Counted from the first letter of the stretch, positions 47,118 to 56,522 are shown. The stretch is DNA of 64,000 nucleotides from Mycobacterium sp. SMC-8 (GCF_025263565.1 NZ_CP079865.1:5766001-5830000), one strand, 5' to 3'. A program made the numbers and translations. The notes: generated from the letters alone by a model not told the origin.

Positions 47118-48139
47118 CCAGTGGCCTGCTTGTAGATCTTGGTGATGGTGCCGTTGTCCTTGTCGAACAGCTCGGCGTCGACCTTGGACCAGCCGCCGAG
47201 ATCCTCGATCGTCCACAGCTTCTCCGGGGCCGGGAACTTGTCGGCGTATTCGGCGAGAACGCCCGGGTCGACCGGCCGGAAGTTGGCCTCGGCCCACAGC
47301 TTCTGCCCCTCCGGGGTGAACTGGAAGTCCACGAACGCCTGCGCCTTGTCCAGATGTTTGCTGGTGTTGACCACCGCGGTCGGGTTCTCGATCTTGAACG
47401 TCTCGGCCGGGTTGACATGCTCGAGGTCGAAGTTCAGCGCCTCGTTCTCATAGGCCAGCAGCACGTCGCCGCTGCCCTGCCGGAACACGTCGGTGGCCTC
47501 GCGGCCCGAGCCGGGACGCAGCTTGACGTGCTCGGTGACCAGCTTGTTGACGAAGTCGATGCCGGCCTGCGGGTCCTGGCCGCCATTGCTGGCGTACGCG
47601 TACGGCGCGAGCAGGTTCCACTTGGCCGCACCCGAACTCAGCGGGCTCGGCGTGATGACCTCGACGCCCGGCTTCAGCAGGTCGTCCCAGGTGCGGATGT
47701 TCTTGGGATTGCCGGGACGCACCGCGAAGCTGACCACCGAACCGAACGCGATGCCCTTGTTCGGACCGGCGTCCCAGTTCTCGTCGACCTTGCCGGCCTT
47801 GACCAGGCGGGTGATGTCGGGTTCGACGGAGAAGTTCACGATGTCGGCGGGCTTGCCGGCCTCCACCGCGCGCGACTGGTCACCGGACGCGCCGTAGGAC
47901 CCGGTGACCGCGACGCCCTTGCCCTCCTCGGTGGCCGCGAAAGCCGGCGAGGTCTTCGACCAGCCCGGCTCCGGAACCGCGAACGCGACCAGGGTGAGCG
48001 TGGTCTCGGCGTTGGTGTCGCCGCCTTCCCCGCCGGCCACGTCGCTGGCGCCGCCGCCGCACGCTGCGAGGACCGTCGCGGAGACTGCCAACGCGGCGGC
48101 GGTGCGCCAGCGCTTCGTCGATTTCAGGGTGTTGTGCAT
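47114..48139 (-). CDS. subI: Sulfate-binding lipoprotein SubI
   Basis: 341 residues. Signal peptide with a lipobox, ATVLAACGGG, cleaved before Cys27, so the protein is anchored to the outer face of the inner membrane. The rest is a periplasmic sulfate-binding protein (LVAFAVPEPGW, GSYGASGDQSRAV, VNFSVEPDI, ITPSPLSSGAAKWNLLAPYA). It delivers sulfate to CysTWA. ATG 48139 with GGAAGG upstream. First gene of the operon, 113 bases after the leader ORF. Confidence 0.96.
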   Translation of the reverse strand: MHNTLKSTKRWRTAAALAVSATVLAACGGGASDVAGGEGGDTNAETTLTLVAFAVPEPGWSKTSPAFAATEEGKGVAVTGSYGASGDQSRAVEAGKPADIVNFSVEPDITRLVKAGKVDENWDAGPNKGIAFGSVVSFAVRPGNPKNIRTWDDLLKPGVEVITPSPLSSGAAKWNLLAPYAYASNGGQDPQAGIDFVNKLVTEHVKLRPGSGREATDVFRQGSGDVLLAYENEALNFDLEHVNPAETFKIENPTAVVNTSKHLDKAQAFVDFQFTPEGQKLWAEANFRPVDPGVLAEYADKFPAPEKLWTIEDLGGWSKVDAELFDKDNGTITKIYKQATG

Positions 48140-48252
48140 GGATGGCCTTCCGGTGTCGGATTTCGGGGTGGACCGTTCCGGAAAGGCGGGTTCAGCGCTG
48201 AGACAGGTGTGCCACAGCAGTCACCGACACCGAGCCGTGAACGGGCAGAAAG

Positions 48253-48345
48253 TCAGCGACAACAACAGACATCAGCAACGGCACACAGACCCACGGCAAT
48301 GAGAGCCACGATGTGGCCGCTCTTGTTGCCGGACGCCGATTGCAT
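48253..48345 (-). CDS. Leaderless polycysteine leader peptide upstream of subI
   Basis: 30 codons from ATG 48345, starting MQSASGNKSGHIVALIAVGL and ending DVCCCR with three consecutive TGT codons one codon before the TGA. Length and Cys run mirror the leader upstream of sirA, though the peptide sequences are otherwise unrelated, which argues that the Cys run is the selected feature. It is preceded by a -10 placed for leaderless initiation. It lies upstream of the sulfate transporter operon, which would be raised when cysteine is short. Confidence 0.75.
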   Translation of the reverse strand: MQSASGNKSGHIVALIAVGLCAVADVCCCR

Positions 48346-48352
48346 GGCGCGA

Positions 48353-48358
48353 AGCGTA
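48353..48358 (-). promoter_or_regulatory. -10 element for leaderless leader ORF
   Basis: TACGCT on the minus strand fits TANNNT and lies seven bases before the ATG at 48345. Confidence 0.6.
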
Positions 48359-48402
48359 ACAGAGTTGCCGGACAGCGGCCGTGCGGGTCTTTTGTCACCC
48401 CG

Positions 48403-48489
48403 TCAGCGCGTGAGCAACCACATCACGATGACGAACACGATCAAAGCCACCAGGACCAGGGTGACCCGCGAACGCGGCATGCCGCTCAT
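48403..48489 (-). CDS. 28-residue single-helix membrane peptide
   Basis: MSGMPRSRV then a hydrophobic helix, LVLVALIVFVIVMWLL, and a TR end. Its ATG at 48489 overlaps the stop of the preceding small gene as ATGA, which supports translation. In the same position M. tuberculosis has small membrane proteins (Rv2401/Rv2401A region). Function unknown. Confidence 0.55.
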   Translation of the reverse strand: MSGMPRSRVTLVLVALIVFVIVMWLLTR

Positions 48490-48692
48490 GCGTCGCCACC
48501 CTCTCTGTCGTCGTCGATGTGTCGGATCCGGTGCAGAATGCGGATGCCGTTGCCCAGCAGGCCGTCGAGCACCACGGCCACCACGTAGGCCAGCACCAAC
48601 ACCACCGGCATCACGACCACGGTCTGCGCGACGAACGGCAGACCGGACAGCCACAGCTCCACTCCGTCCCACCAGCTGAGGAAGCCGTCCAT
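48486..48692 (-). CDS. 68-residue conserved membrane protein
   Basis: One or two hydrophobic segments (GLPFVAQTVVVMPVVLVLAY and VVAVVLDGLLG) followed by a charged tail HRIRHIDDDREGGDA. Starts at ATG 48692. Probably coexpressed with the 28-residue peptide. Comparable to the small membrane protein next to subI in M. tuberculosis; function unknown. Confidence 0.65.
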   Translation of the reverse strand: MDGFLSWWDGVELWLSGLPFVAQTVVVMPVVLVLAYVVAVVLDGLLGNGIRILHRIRHIDDDREGGDA

Positions 48693-48777
48693 CCGGCCAG
48701 ACTATGCGCCCGGGGGCCCGGCGAAACACCGGGTGGTCGAGTAGACGCCGGGGCGCCCGGCAGTCGATGATGAGCAA

Positions 48778-50784
48778 ATGGTTCTGCCGCAGACCGAGAC
48801 CTCTGCAGAGTTGTCCTCCGACGGGGATTCCGGAGCGTTCGCGCTGGCCGCCCCGCCGGCCTATCCACACCAGAGCGCGCTGCGCAATCCGTTCCCCCCG
48901 ATCGCAGACTACGCGTTCCTGTCCGACTGCGAGACGCAGTGCCTGATCTCGTCGGCGGGCTCGGTGGAGTGGCTGTGTGTGCCCCGGCCGGACTCCCCCA
49001 GCGTGTTCGGCGCGATCCTGGACCGCGGCGCCGGTCATTTCCGCCTCGGCCCCTACGGGGTGTCGGTGCCGGCAGCGCGGCGCTACCTGCCGGGCAGCCT
49101 GATCCTGGAAACCACGTGGCAGACCCACACCGGCTGGGTGATCGTGCGCGACGCCCTGGTGATGGGTCCGTGGCACGACCTGGAGACCCGGTCGCGCACG
49201 CACCGGCGCACCCCGATGGACTGGGATGCCGAACACATCCTGCTGCGCACCGTCCGGTGCGTCAGCGGCACCGTCGAGCTGGCGATGAGCTGCGAACCGT
49301 CGTTCGACTACCACCGCACCAGCGCGCACTGGGAGTACTCGGCGCAGGCGTACGGCGAGGCGATCGCCCGCGCGACCAAGAACCCGGACTCGCACCCGAC
49401 ACTGCGGCTGACCACCAACCTGCGCATCGGTCTGGAGGGTCGCGAGGCGCGGGCGCGGACCCGGCTCAAGGAGGGCGACAACGTCTTCGTGGCGCTCAGC
49501 TGGTCCAAGCATCCGGCGCCGCAGAACTACGAAGAGGCCGCCGACAAGATGTGGAAGACCAGTGAGTGCTGGCGCCAGTGGATCAACGTCGGCGACTTCC
49601 CCGACCATCCGTGGCGGGCCTACCTGCAGCGCAGCGCGCTCACGCTGAAGGGCCTGACCTACTCGCCGACCGGTGCGCTGCTCGCCGCGCCGACCACGTC
49701 GCTACCGGAAACCCCTCAGGGGGAACGCAATTGGGATTACCGGTATGCGTGGGTGCGTGACTCGACGTTCGCGCTGTGGGGTCTGTACACGCTGGGCCTG
49801 GACCGCGAGGCCGACGACTTCTTCGCGTTCATCGCCGACGTGTCGGGCGCCAACAACGGCGAGCGGCATCCGCTGCAGGTGATGTACGGGGTCGGCGGGG
49901 AACGCAGCCTGGTCGAAGAGGGGCTCAATCACCTGTCGGGCTACGACAACTCGCGCCCGGTGCGCATCGGCAACGGCGCCTACAACCAGATGCAGCACGA
50001 CATCTGGGGCACCATGCTGGATTCGGTGTATCTGCACACCAAGTCGCGTGAGCAGATCCCCGAGACGCTGTGGCCGGTGCTCAAGGAACAGGTCGAGGAG
50101 GCCATCAAGCACTGGCGGGAACCCGACCGGGGCATCTGGGAGGTCCGCGGCGAACCGCAGCACTTCACGTCCAGCAAGATCATGTGCTGGGTGGCGCTGG
50201 ACCGGGGCGCCAAGCTCGCCGAACTGGAAGGCGAGAAGGCCTACGCGCAGCAATGGCGCGCGATCGCCGAGGAGATCAAAGCCGACATCCTCGAACACGG
50301 CGTGGACGAACGCGGAGTGCTGACGCAGCGCTACGGCGACCCGGCGCTCGACGCGTCGCTGCTGCTGGCCGTGCTCACCCGGTTCCTGCCGCCGGACGAC
50401 CCGCGCATCCGTGCCACGGTGCTGGCCATCGCCGACGAGCTGACCGAGGAAGGTCTGGTGCTGCGCTACCGGGTGGAGGAGACCGACGACGGCCTGTCCG
50501 GCGAGGAGGGCACGTTCACGATCTGCTCGTTCTGGCTGGTGTCGGCGCTCGTCGAGATCGGCGAGATCCACCGCGCCCGGCATTTGTGTGAGCGGTTGCT
50601 GTCATTCGCCAGCCCGCTGCATCTCTACGCCGAGGAGATCGAGCCCAGCACCGGGCGGCACCTGGGCAACTTCCCGCAGGCGTTCACCCACCTGGCGCTG
50701 ATCAACGCCGTCGTGCACGTGATCCGCGCCGAGGAGGAGGCCGACAGTTCCGGCGTCTTTCAGCCGGCCAACGCCCCCGTGTAA
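48778..50784 (+). CDS. treH: Glycoside hydrolase family 15 trehalase
   Basis: 668 residues, homologue of Rv2402 and the M. smegmatis trehalase. N-terminal beta-sandwich (PPIADYAFLSDCETQCLIS) and a C-terminal (alpha/alpha)6 barrel (RNWDYRYAWVRDSTFALWG, EPDRGIWEVRGEPQHFTSSK with a catalytic Glu, LYAEEIEPSTGRHLGNFPQAF with the second). It hydrolyses trehalose to two glucose molecules in the cytoplasm. ATG 48778 lacks a strong ribosome site. Glucoamylase-like annotations are a family-level alternative. Confidence 0.9.
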   Translation: MVLPQTETSAELSSDGDSGAFALAAPPAYPHQSALRNPFPPIADYAFLSDCETQCLISSAGSVEWLCVPRPDSPSVFGAILDRGAGHFRLGPYGVSVPAARRYLPGSLILETTWQTHTGWVIVRDALVMGPWHDLETRSRTHRRTPMDWDAEHILLRTVRCVSGTVELAMSCEPSFDYHRTSAHWEYSAQAYGEAIARATKNPDSHPTLRLTTNLRIGLEGREARARTRLKEGDNVFVALSWSKHPAPQNYEEAADKMWKTSECWRQWINVGDFPDHPWRAYLQRSALTLKGLTYSPTGALLAAPTTSLPETPQGERNWDYRYAWVRDSTFALWGLYTLGLDREADDFFAFIADVSGANNGERHPLQVMYGVGGERSLVEEGLNHLSGYDNSRPVRIGNGAYNQMQHDIWGTMLDSVYLHTKSREQIPETLWPVLKEQVEEAIKHWREPDRGIWEVRGEPQHFTSSKIMCWVALDRGAKLAELEGEKAYAQQWRAIAEEIKADILEHGVDERGVLTQRYGDPALDASLLLAVLTRFLPPDDPRIRATVLAIADELTEEGLVLRYRVEETDDGLSGEEGTFTICSFWLVSALVEIGEIHRARHLCERLLSFASPLHLYAEEIEPSTGRHLGNFPQAFTHLALINAVVHVIRAEEEADSSGVFQPANAPV

Positions 50785-50859
50785 CGACAACATCGCGATT
50801 TTGCGTCTGCCCGCGCAGAATGCTGCCGTCGAAGGCCGGCACGATGGACCATCGGTGCC

Positions 50860-51126
50860 ATGAGTTCTCGTGTGGCAGACGACACCTCGCGTCAAGTGAT
50901 CGACATCGCCGTCGGCATCCTGATCGGCCTGCGTGGCTATTCGCGCGGCGAGGCGTTCGACGAACTGGTGCGCGTGGTGCGCCAGACCGGAATCGGGTTG
51001 GGCGCCATCGCTTCCGGGTTGGTCGCAGTCGCCAGCGGTTCGGCGTCGGCCGACCATGCCGAGGCGTTCAACGCGTGGGGTGAGCTGATTATGACCGGTC
51101 GTGGGGCGGCGCTCGCCGCGCGGTGA
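50860..51126 (+). CDS. Small ANTAR-domain protein
   Basis: 88 residues; the region DIAVGILIGLRGYSRGEAFDELVRV is the ANTAR RNA-binding pattern of three helices. ANTAR proteins stop transcription termination at paired hexanucleotide-loop RNAs. This copy has no receiver or GAF sensor domain in front, unlike most, so how it would be controlled is unclear. ATG 50860. It ends four bases before the converging lppR stop. Confidence 0.6.
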   Translation: MSSRVADDTSRQVIDIAVGILIGLRGYSRGEAFDELVRVVRQTGIGLGAIASGLVAVASGSASADHAEAFNAWGELIMTGRGAALAAR

Positions 51127-51129
51127 GCG

Positions 51130-51855
51130 CTACCTGGCCGCGGCGTTCTCGACCATCGCGCTCGCGATCTCGGCGGCCTCGTCGGTGATGCTGTAGCCGC
51201 AGGCCCACACCTCGGCGGTCAGGTTGGACACCACCGACAACGCATGCTGGCAGGCCCACCCGTCGGCGCCCTCCTGGGTGGTCAGCTGGGTGATCAGCGT
51301 GTCACCGGCCTCGACATCGTCGAGCTCCCACAGGTAGTCGCCGTCCCCAACCGTGATCGCGGCATTGGCGCACTCCTGCCACGTCGCCGACGAGTGGTCG
51401 AAGAACTGCCGCGCGTTGCCTGCCGCCGGGTACAGCACGGCCGTCTGCTCCACCCAGTGGTCGTTGTCGTCGTCGGGTTCGCGGGCGACCTGGTCGCGCA
51501 TCGCCGTCCAGCCGGTGCCTTGATACACCGGCGCCTCCGCGCCGTACACCGCGCCAAGGCACGCCGGATCCGACACCTCGGCCGAGTGGTCGGTCATCTC
51601 CTCGAGTTCGCTGGTGACCTTCATCCGGGTCGAGCCGACGATCGCGTTCAACTCCTCGACGGTCAAGAGCACGTCGTCCAGCTTGGCCTCTTCGAGGGGT
51701 GGCACATTCAGCGGCGCCGCGCCGCGGCCACGCACCGCGGTTCCGTCCACGCTGCTCACGCACCCGGTCAGCAGCACCGAGAGCGCGATGGCGACACCTG
51801 CAGCGCAGGCACGAGGAATCGCGCCGAGATTGTTCACACGATTATTGTCGGCCAT
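51130..51855 (-). CDS. lppR: Sensor-domain lipoprotein, LppR-like
   Basis: 241 residues. Signal peptide and lipobox (ALSVLLTGC) anchor it outside the inner membrane. The mature part (LTVEELNAIVGSTRMKV, ATWQECANAAITVGDGDYLWEL, VSNLTAEVWACGYSITDEA) looks like the extracellular sensor domain of PknH-type kinases. Position matches Rv2403c (LppR). Ligand unknown. ATG 51855 chosen; a GTG six codons upstream is possible. Follows a similar lipoprotein gene by 30 bases. Confidence 0.8.
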   Translation of the reverse strand: MADNNRVNNLGAIPRACAAGVAIALSVLLTGCVSSVDGTAVRGRGAAPLNVPPLEEAKLDDVLLTVEELNAIVGSTRMKVTSELEEMTDHSAEVSDPACLGAVYGAEAPVYQGTGWTAMRDQVAREPDDDNDHWVEQTAVLYPAAGNARQFFDHSSATWQECANAAITVGDGDYLWELDDVEAGDTLITQLTTQEGADGWACQHALSVVSNLTAEVWACGYSITDEAAEIASAMVENAAAR

Positions 51856-51885
51856 CACCGCCGGTCGGCCCACTGCGGCGCGGGT

Positions 51886-52620
51886 TCAGCGGGCCGCGAC
51901 GATCTTGTCGAGAATGACGTCGGCGACCGCGACCGCCGGCCGAGCGTCCGCCGCGGCGCGCGGGTCGACGAGCTCGACCTCGACGATGCAGTCGCCGGCC
52001 AGCCCGACGGCCCGCACGCCCGTCGGGGACTCGGTGCCACCCGAGGCATGGAGCACACTCGCCGAGACCACGCGTTCGCCGAACGAGACTCCGGTGATCC
52101 GGCTCATCTCGCCGCCGCCCGGCACCGAGGACTGCAACGCGACGGTCCGCCCGTCACAGCGCCGCCACTGTGCGGTGAGCGACGCGAAAAAAGTTTGGGC
52201 GGCAACAGGATCCGCCATCTGCACGACACCGAAGAACCCCGACACCGGCGGTGCGTCGAAACCGCCACCGGCCCAGGTGTTGCTGGCCACCGACTGTACC
52301 GGGCTGGTGTCGTAGACGACCTTCTGCATGCGGTAAGCGGCGCTCACGCACTCCGCGGGCGTCACCTGCGCATCGGCGACGCTGCGCAACAGCACGTCGG
52401 CGTTCCCCTCGACCGGCCGGCCAAGCAGACCGTTCGGACCGGTGGCCAGCAGCGCGGACAACTCCTGCGCGGTGGGCAGGAGCTGTCCAAGCGGCCGCGC
52501 GGGCGAGGGCTGTGCGGCCTCGGCGAAGCGCACCGTGGGGCGCTCGTCGACGGGAACACCTGCACAACCCGACAGTGTGACAGCCACGCACGCCGCCCCC
52601 AGCGCCCCCGCCACCCGCAT
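51886..52620 (-). CDS. PknH-like sensor domain lipoprotein
   Basis: 244 residues. N-terminal MRVAGALGAACVAVTLSGC is a signal peptide with lipobox. The rest contains PTAQELSALLATGPNGLLG and FFASLTAQWRRCDGRTVAL, the same sensor-like family as the next gene, with which it shares domain type and strand; the two look like a duplication. Start at ATG 52620, six bases after AGGGGG. Function unknown, probably signal sensing at the cell surface. Confidence 0.75.
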   Translation of the reverse strand: MRVAGALGAACVAVTLSGCAGVPVDERPTVRFAEAAQPSPARPLGQLLPTAQELSALLATGPNGLLGRPVEGNADVLLRSVADAQVTPAECVSAAYRMQKVVYDTSPVQSVASNTWAGGGFDAPPVSGFFGVVQMADPVAAQTFFASLTAQWRRCDGRTVALQSSVPGGGEMSRITGVSFGERVVSASVLHASGGTESPTGVRAVGLAGDCIVEVELVDPRAAADARPAVAVADVILDKIVAAR

Positions 52621-52735
52621 CGCCATCCCCCTTCGATAGCACGCCCAGCGCGGCCGCGCGACCGGTTCGGGAGATGGACGCCGTATCAGAGGCAGCCGTT
52701 GACAGTCGGGGCCCGGCCATGCAGACCCGCGCGCG

Positions 52736-54685
52736 TCACTTCTTCGGCTTGTCCGCGCCTGCCTCGGTGGACAGCGCGGCGACGAACGCCTCCTGCGGCA
52801 CGTCGACGCGGCCGATGGTCTTCATCCGCTTCTTGCCTTCCTTCTGCTTTTCCAGCAGCTTGCGCTTACGGGTGATGTCACCGCCGTAGCACTTGGAGAG
52901 CACGTCCTTGCGGATGGCCCGAATGTTCTCGCGCGCAATGATTCTCGATCCGATGGCGGCCTGCACCGGCACCTCGAACTGCTGCCGCGGAATCAGTTCC
53001 TTGAGCTTGGTGGTCATCTTGTTGCCGTACGCCGACGCGCCGTCCTTGTGAACAATCGCCGAAAACGCGTCGACGGCCTCGCCCTGCAGCAGGATGTCGA
53101 CCTTGACCAGGTCGGCCTCCTGCTCTCCGGCCTCCTCATAGTCCAGGCTGGCGTAGCCGCGGGTGCGGGACTTCAGCGAGTCGAAGAAGTCGAAGATGAT
53201 CTCGCCGAGCGGCATGGTGTAGCGCAGCTCGACGCGTTCGGGCGACAGGTAGTCCATGCCGCCGAGCTCGCCGCGCCGGGACTGGCACAGTTCCATGATG
53301 GTGCCGATGAACTCGCTCGGCGCGATCACCGTGGTCTTGACCACCGGCTCGAACACCGACCGGACCTTGCCTTCGGGCCAGTCCGACGGGTTCGTGACGA
53401 TGATCTCGGTGCCGTCGTCTTTGATCACGCGGTAGACGACGTTCGGCGCGGTCGAGATCAGGTCGAGGTTGAACTCACGTTCGAGCCTCTCCCGGGTGAT
53501 CTCCATGTGCAGCAGCCCGAGGAACCCGCAGCGGAACCCGAACCCGAGCGCCACCGAGGTCTCGGGTTCGTACGTCAGCGCCGCGTCGTTGAGTTGCAGC
53601 TTGTCCAGCGCTTCGCGCAGCACCGGGTAATCCGACCCGTCCACCGGGTACAGGCCCGAATAGACCATCGGCTTGGGCTCGCGGTAGCCCGTCAGCGCCT
53701 CCTTGGCGCCGTTGCGGGCCCTCGTCACCGTGTCGCCGACCTTGGACTGGCGGACGTCCTTCACGCCGGTGATGAGGTAGCCCACCTCCCCGACTCCGAG
53801 CCCGTCGGAGGCCTTGGGTTCGGGTGAGACGATGCCGACCTCAAGCAGTTCGTGGGTGGCGCCGGTGGACATCATCGCGATGCGCTCGCGCGGGGTGATC
53901 TTCCCGTCGACCACCCGCACGTAGGTGACGACGCCGCGGTAGATGTCGTACACCGAGTCGAAGATCATCGCGCGCGCGGGCGCGTCGGGGTCGCCCTGCG
54001 GCGGCGGGATCTCGCGCACCACGTGGTCGAGCAGGTCGGCCACGCCCGCACCCGTCTTGCCCGACACCCGCAGCACATCCTCGGGCTCGCACCCGATGAT
54101 GTGGGCGATCTCGGCGGCATACCGGTCGGGATCGGCGGCGGGCAGGTCGATCTTGTTCAGCACCGGGATGATCGTCAGGTCCCGGTCCAGCGCCAGGTAC
54201 AGATTGGCCAGCGTCTGCGCCTCGATGCCCTGGGCGGCGTCGACCAGCAGCACCGCGCCCTCGCAGGCCTCCAGCGCGCGGGACACCTCGTAGGTGAAAT
54301 CGACATGGCCGGGGGTGTCGATCAGATGCAAAACGAACTGCTCACCGTCGACCTCCCACGGCAAGCGCACGTTCTGCGCCTTGATGGTGATGCCGCGCTC
54401 GCGCTCGATGTCCATCCGGTCCAGGTACTGGGCCCGCATCGAGCGCTCGTCGACGACGCCGGTGAGCTGCAGCATCCGGTCGGCCAGGGTGGACTTGCCG
54501 TGGTCGATGTGAGCGATGATGCAGAAGTTCCGAATCTGCGCCGGCGCAGTGAACGTCTTGTCAGCGAAACTGCTGATGGGAATCTCCTGGTGAGCGGGGT
54601 GTGGCAGCCGAAACCGGCCCTTCCAGAGTATCGAGAGCAGGCCCCCGCGGCCCAATCGAGCCCCGATCGGGCCGTCATGCACCAC
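52736..54685 (-). CDS. lepA: Elongation factor 4 (LepA)
   Basis: 649 residues with the chosen start. GTPase motifs AHIDHGKST near 60, DTPGHVDF near 125 and NKID near 180; then EF-G-like domains and the LepA-specific C-terminus ([38 protein letters not shown]). It acts on stalled ribosomes. The start is uncertain: homologues usually begin near [10 protein letters not shown], where this genome has ATT, not ATG, so the GTG at 54685 is taken. The upstream PemK-like gene diverges with only 15 bases between starts. Confidence 0.95.
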   Translation of the reverse strand: MVHDGPIGARLGRGGLLSILWKGRFRLPHPAHQEIPISSFADKTFTAPAQIRNFCIIAHIDHGKSTLADRMLQLTGVVDERSMRAQYLDRMDIERERGITIKAQNVRLPWEVDGEQFVLHLIDTPGHVDFTYEVSRALEACEGAVLLVDAAQGIEAQTLANLYLALDRDLTIIPVLNKIDLPAADPDRYAAEIAHIIGCEPEDVLRVSGKTGAGVADLLDHVVREIPPPQGDPDAPARAMIFDSVYDIYRGVVTYVRVVDGKITPRERIAMMSTGATHELLEVGIVSPEPKASDGLGVGEVGYLITGVKDVRQSKVGDTVTRARNGAKEALTGYREPKPMVYSGLYPVDGSDYPVLREALDKLQLNDAALTYEPETSVALGFGFRCGFLGLLHMEITRERLEREFNLDLISTAPNVVYRVIKDDGTEIIVTNPSDWPEGKVRSVFEPVVKTTVIAPSEFIGTIMELCQSRRGELGGMDYLSPERVELRYTMPLGEIIFDFFDSLKSRTRGYASLDYEEAGEQEADLVKVDILLQGEAVDAFSAIVHKDGASAYGNKMTTKLKELIPRQQFEVPVQAAIGSRIIARENIRAIRKDVLSKCYGGDITRKRKLLEKQKEGKKRMKTIGRVDVPQEAFVAALSTEAGADKPKK

Positions 54686-54686
54686 C

Positions 54687-54692
54687 TATGCT
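54687..54692 (+). promoter_or_regulatory. -10 element for leaderless PemK-like gene
   Basis: TATGCT fits TANNNT, eight bases before the ATG at 54701. Confidence 0.5.
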
Positions 54693-54700
54693 TGGCGGGT

Positions 54701-55312
54701 ATGGCGTCCTCGTCGTCGTATCTGAAGGCGTTCCAGCGTCTCCTGGTGAAAGGCACCGAGAACCTCGTGTTCAACGAGGCCCCCAAACTCGTTCGCCAGC
54801 TGCAGAAATCGGAGACATTGCAGCGCGGCATCCAGCAGGGCATCCGCATCGGACTGGACGTGCTGTCCGGACCGGCTGAGTCCGCCCCGCCCGCACTGCC
54901 CGCGGGGCGGCCGGTGTCCAGCCGGTTCGTCCCGACCGCCCAGCGCGCCCGGCGGGTGTCCTATGCGCCCGACCTGGACGGCCGCGCCGATCCCGGTGAG
55001 ATCGTCTGGACCTGGGTGGCCTTCGAGGACGATCCGAACCGCGGCAAGGACCGTCCGGTCCTCGTCGTCGGCCGCGACCGCAACATCCTGTTCGGGCTGA
55101 TGCTGTCCAGCCAGGACCATCACCGCGACCAGCCGAACTGGGTGGGCATCGGCAGCGGCACCTGGGACTACGACGGAAGACCCAGCTGGGTCCGTCTCGA
55201 CCGGGTGCTCGACGTGCCCGAGGAGGGCATCCGACGGGAGGGCGCGATTCTGGAACGCCGGGTGTTCGAGGTCGTCGCGGCGCGGCTGCGCGCCGACTAC
55301 TCCTGGAGCTGA
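54701..55312 (+). CDS. PemK/MazF-like conserved protein (Rv2405-like)
   Basis: 203 residues. Residues 1-65 are a helical region (YLKAFQRLLVKGTENLVFN); from about 90 on, GEIVWTWVAFEDDPNRGKDRPVLVVGRDR resembles the PemK/MazF fold of toxin ribonucleases. No antitoxin gene is adjacent. The long N-terminal extension separates it from ordinary MazF toxins. Position matches Rv2405; a toxin role is not established. Confidence 0.7.
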   Translation: MASSSSYLKAFQRLLVKGTENLVFNEAPKLVRQLQKSETLQRGIQQGIRIGLDVLSGPAESAPPALPAGRPVSSRFVPTAQRARRVSYAPDLDGRADPGEIVWTWVAFEDDPNRGKDRPVLVVGRDRNILFGLMLSSQDHHRDQPNWVGIGSGTWDYDGRPSWVRLDRVLDVPEEGIRREGAILERRVFEVVAARLRADYSWS

Positions 55313-55319
55313 GCCGGCA

Positions 55320-55937
55320 CTACTGCGGACGCCGCCACATCTGCCACATCGTCGGCCCACCGCCGGGCACGGTGAGCTCACCGGTCACCTCGAAACCGAA
55401 CCGCAGGTAGTACGGCACGTTGGATTCTTTGGTGGACTCCAGATAGGCGGGCGCGCCCTCGGCGTCGCAGCGGTCCAGCCGGGACCGCATCAGCGCGTGC
55501 CCGAGGCCGGCGCCGCGCATGTCCGGGTCGGAACCGATCACGCCGAGGTACCAGTGCGGCTCTTCCGGATGGTGCTCCTTCATCAGGTCGGCGACGCCCT
55601 GGCCACGGCCCACATACCGACCCATCGCCAGCAGGAACGCCGGCATCATCCGCAGTTCCTCCCGCGGGGTCTGCTTCCACCGTCCGGGCGGGTCCCACAG
55701 CGCCGCCGCGCCCAGCGCGCCGGCCCAGGACGACACCTCGACCGCGTCGCCGCCCAGGAAGTGGTGCCGTGTCATCGCGCCGAACACCCGCGGCAGGGCT
55801 TTGGCGCGTTTGGCGTCGTCGGGCACCATCCACATCATCACCGGATCGTCGAAGAACGCCCGGCCGAGCACCCGCGCCAAAGCCTTGACGTCCGGCTTCT
55901 GCGCGAAGCGGACCTCGATTCCGGGCACCGGCGTCAA
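55320..55937 (-). CDS. GNAT family N-acetyltransferase
   Basis: 205 residues. Acetyl-CoA-binding motif A is in HWYLGVIGSDPDMRGAGLGHALM; PAYLESTKESNVPYYLRFGF is the C-terminal part of the GNAT fold. Substrate unknown. TTG start at 55937 shares bases with the stop of the CBS gene (TTGA), suggesting coupling; a GTG three codons in is the alternative. Confidence 0.85.
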   Translation of the reverse strand: MTPVPGIEVRFAQKPDVKALARVLGRAFFDDPVMMWMVPDDAKRAKALPRVFGAMTRHHFLGGDAVEVSSWAGALGAAALWDPPGRWKQTPREELRMMPAFLLAMGRYVGRGQGVADLMKEHHPEEPHWYLGVIGSDPDMRGAGLGHALMRSRLDRCDAEGAPAYLESTKESNVPYYLRFGFEVTGELTVPGGGPTMWQMWRRPQ

Positions 55938-56362
55938 CCCTGGGTGATGTAGGCCTGAAGGTGCTCGTGCTCGCGCTCGAGTTCCTCCATCCGGGTCTTC
56001 ACCACGTCCCCGATGCTGACGATCCCGGCCAGCCGGCCGTCCACCACCACGGGGACATGCCGAACGCGGTTGTTGGTCATCAGCGCGCTCAGGCTGTCCA
56101 CGGAATCCTCCGGTGTACAGGTGGCCACCATCGACGTCATGATCTCCGACACCGGGCGGCGCAACAGGTCAGCACCCACGTCATGGAGTTTACGGACGAC
56201 GTCGCGCTCGGAGACGATGCCGAGCAGCCCGTCGGGCGACACCACGACCATCGCCCCGATGTTGTGCACCGACAGCTCGGTCAGCAGGCCGGCCACCGAC
56301 GTCTCGGGCGTGATCGTGGCCACGGCCGAGCCCTTGTTTCGCAGCACGTCGGAAATCCGCAT
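55934..56362 (-). CDS. CBS-domain protein (Rv2406c-like)
   Basis: 142 residues, nearly all of it two CBS repeats (MRISDVLRNKGSAVATITPE, MVVVSPDGLLGIVSERDVVRK, RHVPVVVDGRLAGIVSIGDVV), which bind adenine nucleotides. ATG 56362 with AGGGGG upstream. A regulatory role is likely but the partner is unknown. Confidence 0.88.
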   Translation of the reverse strand: MRISDVLRNKGSAVATITPETSVAGLLTELSVHNIGAMVVVSPDGLLGIVSERDVVRKLHDVGADLLRRPVSEIMTSMVATCTPEDSVDSLSALMTNNRVRHVPVVVDGRLAGIVSIGDVVKTRMEELEREHEHLQAYITQG

Positions 56363-56509
56363 CGACTACCCCCTGGTGACGTAGCTCACATCAGGGTACC
56401 TCGCGCGCCCAGGCCGCGGAGCAGTTCCGCTGCCCTGTCCAATCACCCTGTGTGGCACGATTTTTCACCGCGGTTCACCGATATCTCACCGCTCGGCGGG
56501 GCCCGCAGG

Positions 56510-56515
56510 TACGTT
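56510..56515 (+). promoter_or_regulatory. -10 element for leaderless RNase Z transcript
   Basis: TACGTT fits TANNNT, exactly seven bases before the ATG at 56523. No ribosome site lies between. Confidence 0.55.
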
Positions 56516-56522
56516 CTGGCTC

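Noticed and set aside
45184..47145. 653-codon plus-strand frame across cysA, cysW and cysT
   Set aside because: Low-complexity His/Asp/Arg-rich translation typical of antisense GC-rich frames; the transporter genes explain the DNA.
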